Assembly: GCF_032051575.1 (NCBI RefSeq)
Contig: NZ_DAMBYD010000001.1
Span: forward strand, 62,001-126,000
Direction of reading: 5' to 3'
DNA from: Aminipila sp032051575
Lineage (GTDB): Bacteria > Bacillota > Clostridia > Peptostreptococcales > Anaerovoracaceae
DNA length: 64,000 nucleotides
Shown: positions 1-7,213 of the stretch, piece after piece
Position numbering within the stretch: the stretch's first letter is position 1
Layout of the letters: every line of letters starts with the position of its first letter
Notes under the pieces: model-generated
What the model was told of the DNA's origin: nothing
Seen by the model: only the letters and a program-made list of their open reading frames with translations
Databases searched by the model: none
Translations under genes and position numbers: made by a program

Positions 1-295
1 CATTTACAATGATGTCAGGATTAATGTCATGGATTCGATCTTTCATAACCTGAACCTTGGGGATTCCTACGGTTTTAGTAGTAGCTATAAGCTGTCTGTT
101 GATATTGCTGATACTGACATCATCCTTATCAATAATGTCGATGGTACCAACGCCACTTCTGGCAAGAGCTTCTACTACATATCCTCCAACGCCGCCAATT
201 CCGAAAACGGCAACCTTAGAGGCAGCTAATGTATTTAAGGCATCCGTGCCTAAAAGTCTTTCTGTTCTTGTATATATTGTTTCTTGTCCCTGCAT
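1..295 (-). CDS. tcdA: tRNA threonylcarbamoyladenosine dehydratase (TcdA/CsdL-like, ThiF family), 5' part only
   Basis: Reading the minus strand from an ATG at 295 gives an open frame that runs off the left edge. It begins MQGQETIYTRTERLLG and continues into a Rossmann nucleotide-binding loop, FGIGGVGGYVVEALARSGVG, then DIIDKDDVSVSNINRQL, which is the adenylation-domain pattern of E1/ThiF/MoeB enzymes. The RTERLLG opening followed immediately by this loop is typical of TcdA, which uses ATP to cyclise t6A37 in ANN-decoding tRNAs. GGAG at 303-306 is a suitably placed ribosome site. About 98 codons are visible and the C-terminal half is missing, so assignment within the ThiF family rests on the N-terminus only. 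Confidence 0.8.
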   Translation of the reverse strand, partial: MQGQETIYTRTERLLGTDALNTLAASKVAVFGIGGVGGYVVEALARSGVGTIDIIDKDDVSISNINRQLIATTKTVGIPKVQVMKDRIHDINPDIIVN

Positions 296-479
296 ATATT
301 TTCTCCAATTTATAGTTTATCATGTGTTCTATTAATCAAATGTGTCATTAATTAAATAGGGTGTCTTTTATTTTAGCATTTATTACTTGAATTTAAAAGC
401 GAAACAAGAGATAATATATACAACTAAAAAGTTTGGGGGAAATTGTTGCAAATCACAAAAAAACAAGGAGGCGAGTTTG

Positions 480-1034
480 TTGAAAACAATAAATAAAGAA
501 GCTGCATTGGAATTATTGAAAGAATATAATAAGGAAGAGTTTCATATACTGCACGGTTTAACTGTTGCAGGCTGTATGAAGTACTTTGCAGAGAAGTTAG
601 GCTATGGTGTGGATGCTGACTTCTGGGAAGTAGTAGGTCTGCTTCATGATATAGATTTTGAGATTTATCCAGAGGAACATTGTGTAAAGGCCCAAGAAAT
701 ATTAAAAGAAAAAGGTTTTGAAGAAGATTTTATTCATGCAGTTGCCAGTCATGGGTACGGATTATGCTGTGATATAAAGCCAGAGCACGAAATGGAAAAA
801 GTATTATTTGCTGTGGATGAATTAACAGGATTAATCGGGGCGGCTGCGCTTATGAGACCATCAAAAAGTGTTCAGGATATGGAATTAAAGTCAGTTAAAA
901 AGAAATATAAAGATAAGAAGTTTGCTGCGGGATGTTCAAGAGATGTAATAGAACAGGGAGCTAATATGCTTGGATGGGAATTGGACCAGTTAATTTCTGA
1001 GACCCTTGAAGCCATGAAAACTTGTGAGCAGTAG
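480..1034 (+). CDS. HD-domain phosphohydrolase
   Basis: This is a 184-residue protein of the HD metal-dependent phosphohydrolase superfamily. The helical core carries an early histidine (FHILHGL) and the defining LLHDIDFEIYP doublet, followed by a later histidine pair (ASHGYG) that can complete a metal site. Such stand-alone HD proteins hydrolyse nucleotides or phosphoesters; the substrate cannot be read from sequence. I placed the start at TTG 480 because AAGGAGG at 465-471 lies 8 bases upstream. TTG 477 is an alternative, and the upstream ATG at 387 has no ribosome site. The gene stands alone between tcdA and a terminator at 1066-1110. Confidence 0.75.
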   Translation: MKTINKEAALELLKEYNKEEFHILHGLTVAGCMKYFAEKLGYGVDADFWEVVGLLHDIDFEIYPEEHCVKAQEILKEKGFEEDFIHAVASHGYGLCCDIKPEHEMEKVLFAVDELTGLIGAAALMRPSKSVQDMELKSVKKKYKDKKFAAGCSRDVIEQGANMLGWELDQLISETLEAMKTCEQ

Positions 1035-1065
1035 TAAAGTAAAGTTCCGATAGGTTTAACTAATG

Positions 1066-1110
1066 AAAACAAGGGTATTATAAGGTATGATACCCTTGTT
1101 TTTTTTTTGT
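1066..1110 (+). terminator. Rho-independent terminator after the HD gene
   Basis: AACAAGGGTAT and ATACCCTTGTT form an 11-bp stem followed by an uninterrupted run of T, the classic intrinsic terminator. Confidence 0.9.
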
Positions 1111-1209
1111 TTTTTTGCTAATGTACTATACAATATATTGTTGTTGGGTGTAAAATCATTACTATATGATGTTAAATTTTAAAATTAAGATATATGGGAG
1201 GACGCTATT

Positions 1210-1500
1210 ATGGCAATTAAAATTACTGGAAGTGTTAATGAAAAAGAAGCACAGGTTTATGTGGATTATTTACAGAACAAATATAATAGAAAACTGGAAA
1301 GTCTAGATATAAAGGTGGATGGAGAATTTGTTGATTTAAGTTATGAATTTGAACATGTAAATTTTGACAGAATCAGAAGAATTACAGGGTACTTAGTAGG
1401 AACAATGGATCACTGGAACGATGCAAAGGCAGCAGAGGAACATGATCGAGTGAAACATGGACTTGGCGGATGCAAATGCAGTAATATGGAACGTATTTAA
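1210..1500 (+). CDS. Small free-standing NrdD-tail-like (glycyl-radical-motif) protein
   Basis: This 96-residue protein has two parts. Residues 1-50 look like a small alpha/beta domain (KITGSVNEKEAQVYVDYL, then a strand-rich SLDIKVDGEFVDLSYEFE). Residues 54-86 carry RIRRITGYLVG, HWNDAK, EEHDRVKHG, which closely follows the C-terminal glycyl-radical segment of anaerobic ribonucleotide reductase NrdD (RRVxGYL, then N, K, E and RVKH at matching spacing). Gly60 aligns with the radical glycine. The zinc-binding CxxC pairs that precede this segment in NrdD are absent; instead there is a C-terminal CKC. It may be a relative or accessory of the anaerobic reductase, but function is inferred only. GGGAGG at 1196-1201 supports ATG 1210. 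The purB gene follows after 113 bases, with a weak AAGGAAA/TTTCCTT hairpin at 1511-1530. Confidence 0.6.
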   Translation: MAIKITGSVNEKEAQVYVDYLQNKYNRKLESLDIKVDGEFVDLSYEFEHVNFDRIRRITGYLVGTMDHWNDAKAAEEHDRVKHGLGGCKCSNMERI

Positions 1501-1613
1501 ATTTAATCTAAAGGAAACATGAATTTCCTTGTAATTAAAAAAGGATGATGATAAAATATATGGGTTCAAAAAGTAATTTGTATTTCTATGGCGTAAAGAA
1601 AGGATTATGATAT

Positions 1614-3044
1614 ATGAAAACAAACTATACAAGCCCTTTATCAGAACGTTATCCCAGCAAGGAGATGAAATATATATTCTCACCGGAGATGAAGTTCCGT
1701 ACATGGCGCCGTCTTTGGATTGCGCTTGCAGAAACTGAAAAAGAGTTGGGCCTGGACATTACGCAGGAACAAATTGATGAATTAAAAGCAAATGCACTTG
1801 ATATAAATTATGATGTAGCAAAAGAAAGAGAAGCTGTAGTAAGGCACGACGTTATGGCCCATGTTTATGCTTATGGACAGCAGTGCCCTAAAGCAAAGGG
1901 AATTATTCATCTTGGTGCCACTTCTTGTTATGTGGGCGATAACACAGATCTAATCATTATGACAGAGGGTCTTAAGCTTATAAAAAATAAGCTCATAAAT
2001 GTATTGGCAGAACTTGCAAAGTTCGCAGATAAATATAAGGACATGCCTACATTAGGCTTTACACACTTTCAGGCGGCACAGCCAACAACCGTAGGCAAAC
2101 GTGCAACACTTTGGATGCAGGAATTATTATTGGATTTAGAAGATTTAGAGCATCTGATTGGTTCCATGAAGCTTCTTGGTTCAAAGGGAACAACTGGAAC
2201 ACAGGCAAGTTTCCTTGAATTGTTTGATGGAGACCATGAAAAGGTCAAGCAGATTGATGGATTGATAGCAAAGAAAATGGGATTTAACTCATGTTATGCC
2301 GTTTCTGGTCAGACTTACAGCCGTAAGGTGGATAGCAGAGTAGTAAATGTACTGAGTGGAATTGCACAAAGTGCACACAAATTCTCAAATGATATAAGAT
2401 TATTACAACACTTAAAAGAAGTTGAAGAGCCTTTCGAAAAAAATCAGATTGGTTCCTCAGCAATGGCATATAAGAGAAACCCTATGAGAAGTGAAAGAAT
2501 TGCTTCCCTGGCAAACTATGTAATTGCAGATGCAACCAATCCTGCTATCACAGCAGCAACTCAGTGGTTTGAAAGAACCCTTGACGATTCCGCAAACAAA
2601 AGAATAAGTATTCCGGAGGCATTTTTAGCGGTAGACGGAATATTGGAACTATACCTGAACATTACCGACGGACTTGTAGTTTACCCGAAGGTTATTCATG
2701 CTAGGCTGATGCAGGAATTACCTTTCATGGCCACTGAAAATATCTTAATGGATGCAGTAAAGGCTGGTGGAGACCGGCAGGAACTTCATGAAAGAATCAG
2801 AGAGCATTCTATGGAGGCCGGTAAGATGGTTAAGGTTGAAGGCAAAGAAAACGACTTACTAGAGCGAATAGCAGCAGACCCTGCATTTAACATGACAATA
2901 GAACAGCTTCAAAGCATTATGGATCCTGCAAATTTTGTGGGAAGATCGGTGCAGCAGACAGCAGAATTTATTGTAGAAATAATTAAACCTATTCTTGATA
3001 AGAATAAGGATGTATTAGGAATTACAGGGGAAATAACTGTTTAG
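1614..3044 (+). CDS. purB: Adenylosuccinate lyase
   Basis: PurB (476 residues) acts twice in purine synthesis: SAICAR to AICAR plus fumarate, and adenylosuccinate to AMP plus fumarate. The fumarase/aspartase-superfamily landmarks are in order: RHDVMAHVYA near 77-86, GATSCYVGDNTD at 101-112, GFTHFQAAQPTT at 148-159 with the conserved histidine 151, and the mobile signature loop SSAMAYKRNPMRSE at 281-294 with its catalytic serine. The usual proline in SAMPYKRNP is alanine here, as in some clostridial enzymes. Length is normal for the longer (human/clostridial) form. AAAGGA at 1598-1603 precedes ATG 1614. purA lies 215 bases downstream, so the two genes supply the IMP-to-AMP branch. Confidence 0.97.
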   Translation: MKTNYTSPLSERYPSKEMKYIFSPEMKFRTWRRLWIALAETEKELGLDITQEQIDELKANALDINYDVAKEREAVVRHDVMAHVYAYGQQCPKAKGIIHLGATSCYVGDNTDLIIMTEGLKLIKNKLINVLAELAKFADKYKDMPTLGFTHFQAAQPTTVGKRATLWMQELLLDLEDLEHLIGSMKLLGSKGTTGTQASFLELFDGDHEKVKQIDGLIAKKMGFNSCYAVSGQTYSRKVDSRVVNVLSGIAQSAHKFSNDIRLLQHLKEVEEPFEKNQIGSSAMAYKRNPMRSERIASLANYVIADATNPAITAATQWFERTLDDSANKRISIPEAFLAVDGILELYLNITDGLVVYPKVIHARLMQELPFMATENILMDAVKAGGDRQELHERIREHSMEAGKMVKVEGKENDLLERIAADPAFNMTIEQLQSIMDPANFVGRSVQQTAEFIVEIIKPILDKNKDVLGITGEITV

Positions 3045-3116
3045 TGTTTAGGCATTTCATTGCAGTAAAATTCTGCAAATCAGAGATTTGCGAATTTCTT
3101 GCATGAGACCTGTCTG

Positions 3117-3136
3117 CAATTTGCTTCGGCAAATTG
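3117..3136 (+). other. Perfect hairpin with a UUCG tetraloop in the purB-purA gap
   Basis: CAATTTGC-TTCG-GCAAATTG is an 8-bp perfect stem closed by the very stable UUCG tetraloop. No T-run follows, so it is not a terminator by itself. It lies upstream of the hairpin at 3170-3217 and could be part of a structured purA leader or an mRNA-stabilising element. Confidence 0.6.
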
Positions 3137-3169
3137 GGCTAGGGCTTCAACTTCAGACACATGCCAGAG

Positions 3170-3217
3170 GTCGATTTAATCTGGTAATAATATTTTTCCT
3201 GGTTAAATCGGCTTTTT
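3170..3217 (+). terminator. Probable terminator between purB and purA
   Basis: GTCGATTTAATCTGG pairs with CCTGGTTAAATCGGC (wobbles tolerated), and the second arm runs into a row of T. It would end the purB transcript about 43 bases before the purA start, or act as an attenuator in the purA leader. Confidence 0.65.
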
Positions 3218-3259
3218 TAATTGATATATTTGATAATGAAGAAAGAAGAAGGTGTTTTT

Positions 3260-4537
3260 ATGGTAAAAGCAATAGTAGGAGCTAATTGGGGCGATGAAGG
3301 TAAGGGTAAGATTACAGACATGCTTGCGAAGGAATGTGATATAATTGTCAGATTTCAAGGTGGAAGCAATGCAGGACATACAATTGTAAATGATTATGGT
3401 AAGTTTGCATTACACTTATTACCATCTGGTGTATTTTATAATCACACTACTAGTGTTATTGGTAATGGAGTAGCATTAAACATTCCATACCTTGTAAAAG
3501 AAATTAACTCTTTAGTAGAACAAGGAGTTCCAAAGCCTAAAGTTTTAGTCTCAGATAGAGCACAGATTTTAATGCCCTACCATATTTTATTTGACGAATA
3601 TGAAGAAGAGAGACTTGGCGGTAAGTCTTTTGGCTCAACAAAGTCAGGTATTGCACCTTGTTATTCCGATAAATATGCAAAGATAGGTTTTCAGGTAAAT
3701 GAACTTTTTGATGAAGAGACATTGAGAGAGAAAATCGACAATGTGTGCGAACAGAAGAACATTATCCTAGAACATTTATATCATAAACCAGCAATTGATA
3801 AAGAAGAACTTTATAAAACTATGGTTGAGTACAGAGAAATGGTTAGACCTTATGTATGTAATGTTTCTGCTTACCTTTACAATGCGATTAAAGAAGGAAA
3901 GACAGTACTTCTTGAAGGTCAGTTGGGAGCGCTTAAGGATACTGACCATGGTATCTATCCAATGGTTACATCTTCATCAACCCTAGCTGCATTTGGAGCG
4001 ATTGGAGCGGGCATTGCGCCGTATGAGATCAAGGAAATTATTACGGTAGTTAAAGCTTATTCCAGTGCTGTTGGTGCTGGAGCATTTGTAAGTGAATTAT
4101 TTGGTGATGAAGCTGAAGAACTTAGAAAGCGTGGCGGTGATGGCGGCGAATATGGCGCAACTACTGGAAGACCAAGACGTGTAGGCTGGTTTGATGCTGT
4201 GGCTACAAAGTATGGATGCCGTATGCAGGGTGCTACAGAAGTTGCACTTACTGTATTAGATCCACTTGGATACTTAGATGAAATCCCTATGTGTATAGGA
4301 TATGAAATTGATGGGGAGGTTACAACAGATTTCCCTAATACAACACAGCTTTACAAGGCAAAGCCAGTATTAAAGACGTTACCTGGTTGGAAGTGCGACA
4401 TTAGAGGTATAAAAGATTTCGACAAGCTTCCTAAAGAATGCCAGAACTATGTCATTGAAATTGAAAAAGAAATTGGAGTGCCTATCACAATGGTTTCAAA
4501 CGGACCAGGAAGAGATGATATTATCCTAAGAAGATAA
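3260..4537 (+). CDS. purA: Adenylosuccinate synthetase
   Basis: PurA (425 residues from ATG 3260) joins IMP and aspartate using GTP to make adenylosuccinate, the substrate of the neighbouring PurB. The N-terminal GTP loop GDEGKGK is at residues 11-17, with the catalytic Asp12; GGSNAGHTI at 34-42 carries the catalytic histidine 40. Further in are the GTTGRPRR-type loop (here GATTGRPRRVGW) and LEGQLGALKD, with length as in the family. I chose ATG 3260 because AGAAGG at 3247-3252 is correctly spaced and homologues start just before the VGANWGDEGKGK segment; in-frame starts at 3221 and 3236 would add residues not seen in the family. Confidence 0.97.
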   Translation: MVKAIVGANWGDEGKGKITDMLAKECDIIVRFQGGSNAGHTIVNDYGKFALHLLPSGVFYNHTTSVIGNGVALNIPYLVKEINSLVEQGVPKPKVLVSDRAQILMPYHILFDEYEEERLGGKSFGSTKSGIAPCYSDKYAKIGFQVNELFDEETLREKIDNVCEQKNIILEHLYHKPAIDKEELYKTMVEYREMVRPYVCNVSAYLYNAIKEGKTVLLEGQLGALKDTDHGIYPMVTSSSTLAAFGAIGAGIAPYEIKEIITVVKAYSSAVGAGAFVSELFGDEAEELRKRGGDGGEYGATTGRPRRVGWFDAVATKYGCRMQGATEVALTVLDPLGYLDEIPMCIGYEIDGEVTTDFPNTTQLYKAKPVLKTLPGWKCDIRGIKDFDKLPKECQNYVIEIEKEIGVPITMVSNGPGRDDIILRR

Positions 4538-4630
4538 CACAAGCTAGAAGATAAGAAAATCAGAAGGTTGGAAGAGCCGAAGGATTGGAAATTGGAGAGC
4601 GTACTTTCAAAATTGAATGAAATTAAGATT

Positions 4631-4670
4631 TATGGTAGCCTTTTTTTGCAAAAGCTACCATATTTTTTTG
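4631..4670 (+). terminator. Terminator after purA
   Basis: TATGGTAGC and GCTACCATA form a 9-bp perfect stem around an A/T-rich loop, followed by seven T. Confidence 0.85.
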
Positions 4671-4747
4671 CAAATTATAAAATCGCGGTAGTATTTTTAG
4701 TTAATTAACAAAAATAAGTACGAAATAGCTTGATTTTATGTAAAAAA

Positions 4748-4785
4748 CCTACCGAGATTTTAGTTTTCCGTAAATTTTCGGTAGG
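4748..4785. other. Inverted repeat in the purA-downstream gap
   Basis: CCTACCGA at 4748-4755 and TCGGTAGG at 4778-4785 are perfect 8-base arms with a 22-base loop. On the minus strand the hairpin is followed by six T, so it could terminate a minus-strand transcript, although no convincing minus-strand gene lies here. The remaining gap (4538-4930) holds the purA terminator and nothing else I recognise. Confidence 0.45.
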
Positions 4786-4930
4786 GTGGAACTTCAATAA
4801 GTTGAACATTTTGTGGCAAGCATTGCGCAAGGAAATTAAAAATGATGCAGGCATATTCGGGTTCATTATAATGGCATATATAATTTTGAGTAATAAGGTA
4901 AGAATAACCCTTGAAAGGAAGGTGAATTCT

Positions 4931-5137
4931 TTGAAAGACACAGATAACTTATGGGAAACTTCGAATATGGAAAACTCTAGAAGTTTTAAACCTGAAGGAG
5001 AAGATCTTTGGTTTGGTAATGAGAGATATGCGGAAGAACTAATTAAAAATGGAAATGTACCGCCAGGAAGTATTGAGCATCAAAACCTAGGGCATAATTC
5101 CAAAAAAGAAGGACTTGGACCTAATACAAAACGTTAA
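4931..5137 (+). CDS. Small hydrophilic protein of unknown function (68 aa)
   Basis: I do not recognise this gene. A TTG start at 4931 follows a good ribosome site (AAAGGAAGGTG at 4914-4924) and gives a 68-residue charged, glycine- and asparagine-rich protein with no membrane segment or cysteine. It opens LKDTDNLWETSN and ends with HNSKKEGLGPNTKR. A longer in-frame reading from ATG 4730 would run through the 4748-4785 hairpin and has no ribosome site, so I reject it. The gene stands alone with its own terminator at 5147-5190. Its size, composition and isolation resemble many small clostridial proteins, including spore-associated ones, but that is only a suggestion. Confidence 0.5.
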   Translation: MKDTDNLWETSNMENSRSFKPEGEDLWFGNERYAEELIKNGNVPPGSIEHQNLGHNSKKEGLGPNTKR

Positions 5138-5146
5138 AATTAAAGC

Positions 5147-5190
5147 TGACCTTTAAAGATGAGAAATCATCAGAAGGTCAGTTTTGTTAT
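5147..5190 (+). terminator. Terminator after the 68-aa gene
   Basis: CTGACCTT and AAGGTCAG form the outer stem, with an inner GATGAGAAATCATC hairpin and a T-rich tail. Confidence 0.8.
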
Positions 5191-5386
5191 TTTGGGCAAA
5201 TATATACAATTCAAAAAACAAAGCTACAAGTACAGAGGTGATGCTTTAGAGGAGGTCTGCTACCCGCTAAGATAAGTGTTAATTGTCTCCAAATTGTAGT
5301 TATCCATGATATAATAATAAGCAAGAATTAAAAAGTATAATTGTTAAAGAAGTTATTGCTAAAGATAAGAGAAGGAACTACAATAA

Positions 5387-5932
5387 ATGATTATCTTGAC
5401 CATCTCAATAGACGATGCAGAAAAAATAGATATATTGTTTCGCAAATATGAAAAACCTCTTGGAAGGTATATTTTAAAAATTATCAAAGATGACTCCTTA
5501 TTTGAGGATGTTCTTCAGGCAACTTTTTACAAAGTAGTTAAAAACATAGAGCGAATCGGGGATACGAACTCAAAGGAAAGCAGAAATTACTTATATACAA
5601 TAGCATATACTACAGCTATAGATTATTATAATGAAAAAAAATTACAAGAAAGTGTCACAAAACCCTATGATGATACGGTTATTAGTATTATAGATGAGTT
5701 TCATGCAGATGAAATTATTGCTGATTTAAACATGAGCCAGTGGATTCTGGACTGCATTGAACAGCTAAGGGCAAAAGACCAAGATATCATAGCAGTGAAA
5801 TATGGTATGGGCTGGGATAATGGGAGAATTGCAGAGCATTTAAATATTAGTGAAGAAGCCGTAAGAAAACGTCTGTCAAGAGCCAAAATCCGGCTAGCAG
5901 TTATAATTGATAATGCAAGAAGGAGGGCTTAG
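5387..5932 (+). CDS. ECF-type RNA polymerase sigma factor
   Basis: This 181-residue protein is a two-domain extracytoplasmic-function sigma factor. Region 2 spans roughly residues 10-80, with the DSLFEDVLQATFYKVVKNI helix and RNYLYTIAYTTAIDYY. Region 4 spans roughly 120-175, with IAVKYGMGWDNGRIAEHLNISEEAVRKRLSRAKIRL forming the helix-turn-helix that reads the -35 element. It directs RNA polymerase to a small regulon, usually after a cell-envelope signal. The next gene starts on the last base of its stop codon and encodes a membrane protein, the standard sigma/anti-sigma arrangement, so its activity is probably held in check by that partner. GAAGGA at 5371-5376 lies upstream of ATG 5387. Confidence 0.9.
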   Translation: MIILTISIDDAEKIDILFRKYEKPLGRYILKIIKDDSLFEDVLQATFYKVVKNIERIGDTNSKESRNYLYTIAYTTAIDYYNEKKLQESVTKPYDDTVISIIDEFHADEIIADLNMSQWILDCIEQLRAKDQDIIAVKYGMGWDNGRIAEHLNISEEAVRKRLSRAKIRLAVIIDNARRRA

Positions 5933-6696
5933 TGATGAGAGATGTCAAAAAAAACAATGACGAATTATATAGAAAAACTGTCGCGGCCAAAAGCGATGCT
6001 GTGCTTAGAGTCATAGGTCAGAGAATTCTTGAATTGCGTGAGGCTGAAATAGAACAAAATGAAGCTGAAAGCAAAGGTTTTGTTATTCCACAAGAAACAC
6101 ATGAAAAAGTATTGCAGATGATAAAAAGTGAGAAGAAAGCAGCCCTACGAACAAATACAAAAATCAGGCTAAGAAAATTTGCCAAAGTTTGTGCGATGGT
6201 TTTTCTGGTTTTGGGTGTTGTAGGTATGACGCTTGTAAACAATGTAGAAGCATTTAAATATCATTTTGATAACTTATGGGTTGAAGTAAAAACAGAGTAT
6301 TTGGGGCTTTCACCAAATGATGACAATTCAGACAGTGGCACTGAGGAGAAGGAACAACTAAAAGGACTTTGGTATCCAAAGTATCTGCCAGAGGGCTTTG
6401 AATTTAGCAGTGTTAAAGATATAGGCGGTATTAATAGAATTATATTTACAGAAAGTGAAGGGCACTTTGTAGAGATTTCAGAGATAAAAGCAGCGGGAAC
6501 GAAGCTGTATCTTGATAATGAGGCGGAGGAGAGTGGAAGAGTAGAGATTAATGAAAAATATGAGGGCTACTGGGCTAAAAATGATGGAAAAACAGTACTC
6601 GCATGGCTACAAAGTGACCAGATAATGGAGGTCTCCGCAGAACTTGAGTTAACTGAACTAGTAAAAATTGCAGAAAGTATGTCTATTCAAAAATAA
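5932..6696 (+). CDS. Membrane anti-sigma factor with DUF4367-like sensor domain
   Basis: The 254-residue product has a charged cytoplasmic N-terminus (about 1-85), one membrane helix (VCAMVFLVLGVVGMTLVNNV, about 86-106) and an outside domain. Residues 145-250 contain LKGLWYPKYLPEGFEFSSV and a following beta-rich stretch matching DUF4367, a domain common in clostridial anti-sigma proteins. It should bind the sigma factor from the membrane and release it on an external signal. GTG 5932 overlaps the sigma stop by one base and ATG 5935 directly follows it; AGGAGGG at 5921-5927 serves either. The translational coupling supports a stoichiometric pair. The terminator at 6727-6778 closes the operon. 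Confidence 0.82.
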   Translation: MMRDVKKNNDELYRKTVAAKSDAVLRVIGQRILELREAEIEQNEAESKGFVIPQETHEKVLQMIKSEKKAALRTNTKIRLRKFAKVCAMVFLVLGVVGMTLVNNVEAFKYHFDNLWVEVKTEYLGLSPNDDNSDSGTEEKEQLKGLWYPKYLPEGFEFSSVKDIGGINRIIFTESEGHFVEISEIKAAGTKLYLDNEAEESGRVEINEKYEGYWAKNDGKTVLAWLQSDQIMEVSAELELTELVKIAESMSIQK

Positions 6697-6726
6697 AATA
6701 TATAAAATTAAATAAAAGTGTCACAA

Positions 6727-6778
6727 AACCTCTTATGTTTCAGTTATTAATATATGAAACAAAAGAGGTTTTTTTATT
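6727..6778 (+). terminator. Terminator of the sigma/anti-sigma operon
   Basis: AACCTCTT...GTTTCA pairs with TGAAAC...AAGAGGTT, followed by a T-run. Confidence 0.85.
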
Positions 6779-6792
6779 TCATCAAACAATAA

Positions 6793-6894
6793 AAAAATGA
6801 AAAATATTATGTTAAGGCCACAGTAAAGTGCTATAAGAACAATAAGGTTGTAGACATTTTGAATATTGAATCTGAGCACCTGCAATATAATTGA
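6793..6894 (+). pseudogene. Possible gene remnant (33 open codons, no start)
   Basis: Between stops at 6790 and 6892 one frame reads a protein-like stretch (NEKYYVKATVKCYKNNKVV, then DILNIESEHLQYN) with no start codon or ribosome site. The amino-acid mix looks like real coding sequence, so this may be the tail of a lost gene. I do not recognise the family. Confidence 0.25.
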
Positions 6895-6896
6895 AT

Positions 6897-6923
6897 CATA
6901 GGCATGTTAGGGGCTTGCCTATG
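6897..6923. other. Hairpin in the 6697-7213 gap
   Basis: CATAGGCA and TGCCTATG are perfect 8-base arms with an 11-base loop. No T-run follows. The rest of this 517-base gap holds the operon terminator, the possible remnant at 6793-6894 and the promoter near 7140; otherwise I see only AT-rich sequence. Confidence 0.5.
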
Positions 6924-7137
6924 AAAAATGAAGTATAAGTAAAAAATACAAAGATATTTTCAAAATGGTGTCACAAAACGGTGAGAAAAAGGGTTATTAA
7001 ATATATAAAGAATTTAGTAATGATTGGAAGTGATGATTATGATTGTGTGATTATGAAAAGTTTTGATTAGTGGTGGATAAAATCCTTATTTTGATGAAGA
7101 TTTTAGAGTGAGTTATGAATAATTTACGGTTAGTATT

Positions 7138-7184
7138 TTTGCATTCTTACTGATAATAGTATAATATATAATTGGTAAGAATGC
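7138..7184 (+). promoter_or_regulatory. Promoter embedded in a 10-bp inverted repeat
   Basis: TATAAT at 7160-7165 is a consensus -10, with a weak TTTGCA/TTGCAT-type -35 about 15-16 bases upstream. The -10 sits exactly between perfect arms GCATTCTTAC (7141-7150) and GTAAGAATGC (7175-7184). A protein bound to this dyad would cover the promoter, so it looks like an operator. Confidence 0.55.
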
Positions 7185-7213
7185 AGAACCGTAATTTATT
7201 AGAGGAATATAAA

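Noticed and set aside
3088..3285. 65-codon frame before purA
   Set aside because: Lies over two hairpins and the start of purA in another frame; no ribosome site.
4705..4941. Minus-strand 78-codon frame with hydrophobic residues
   Set aside because: No ribosome site, runs through an inverted repeat, AT-rich chance frame.
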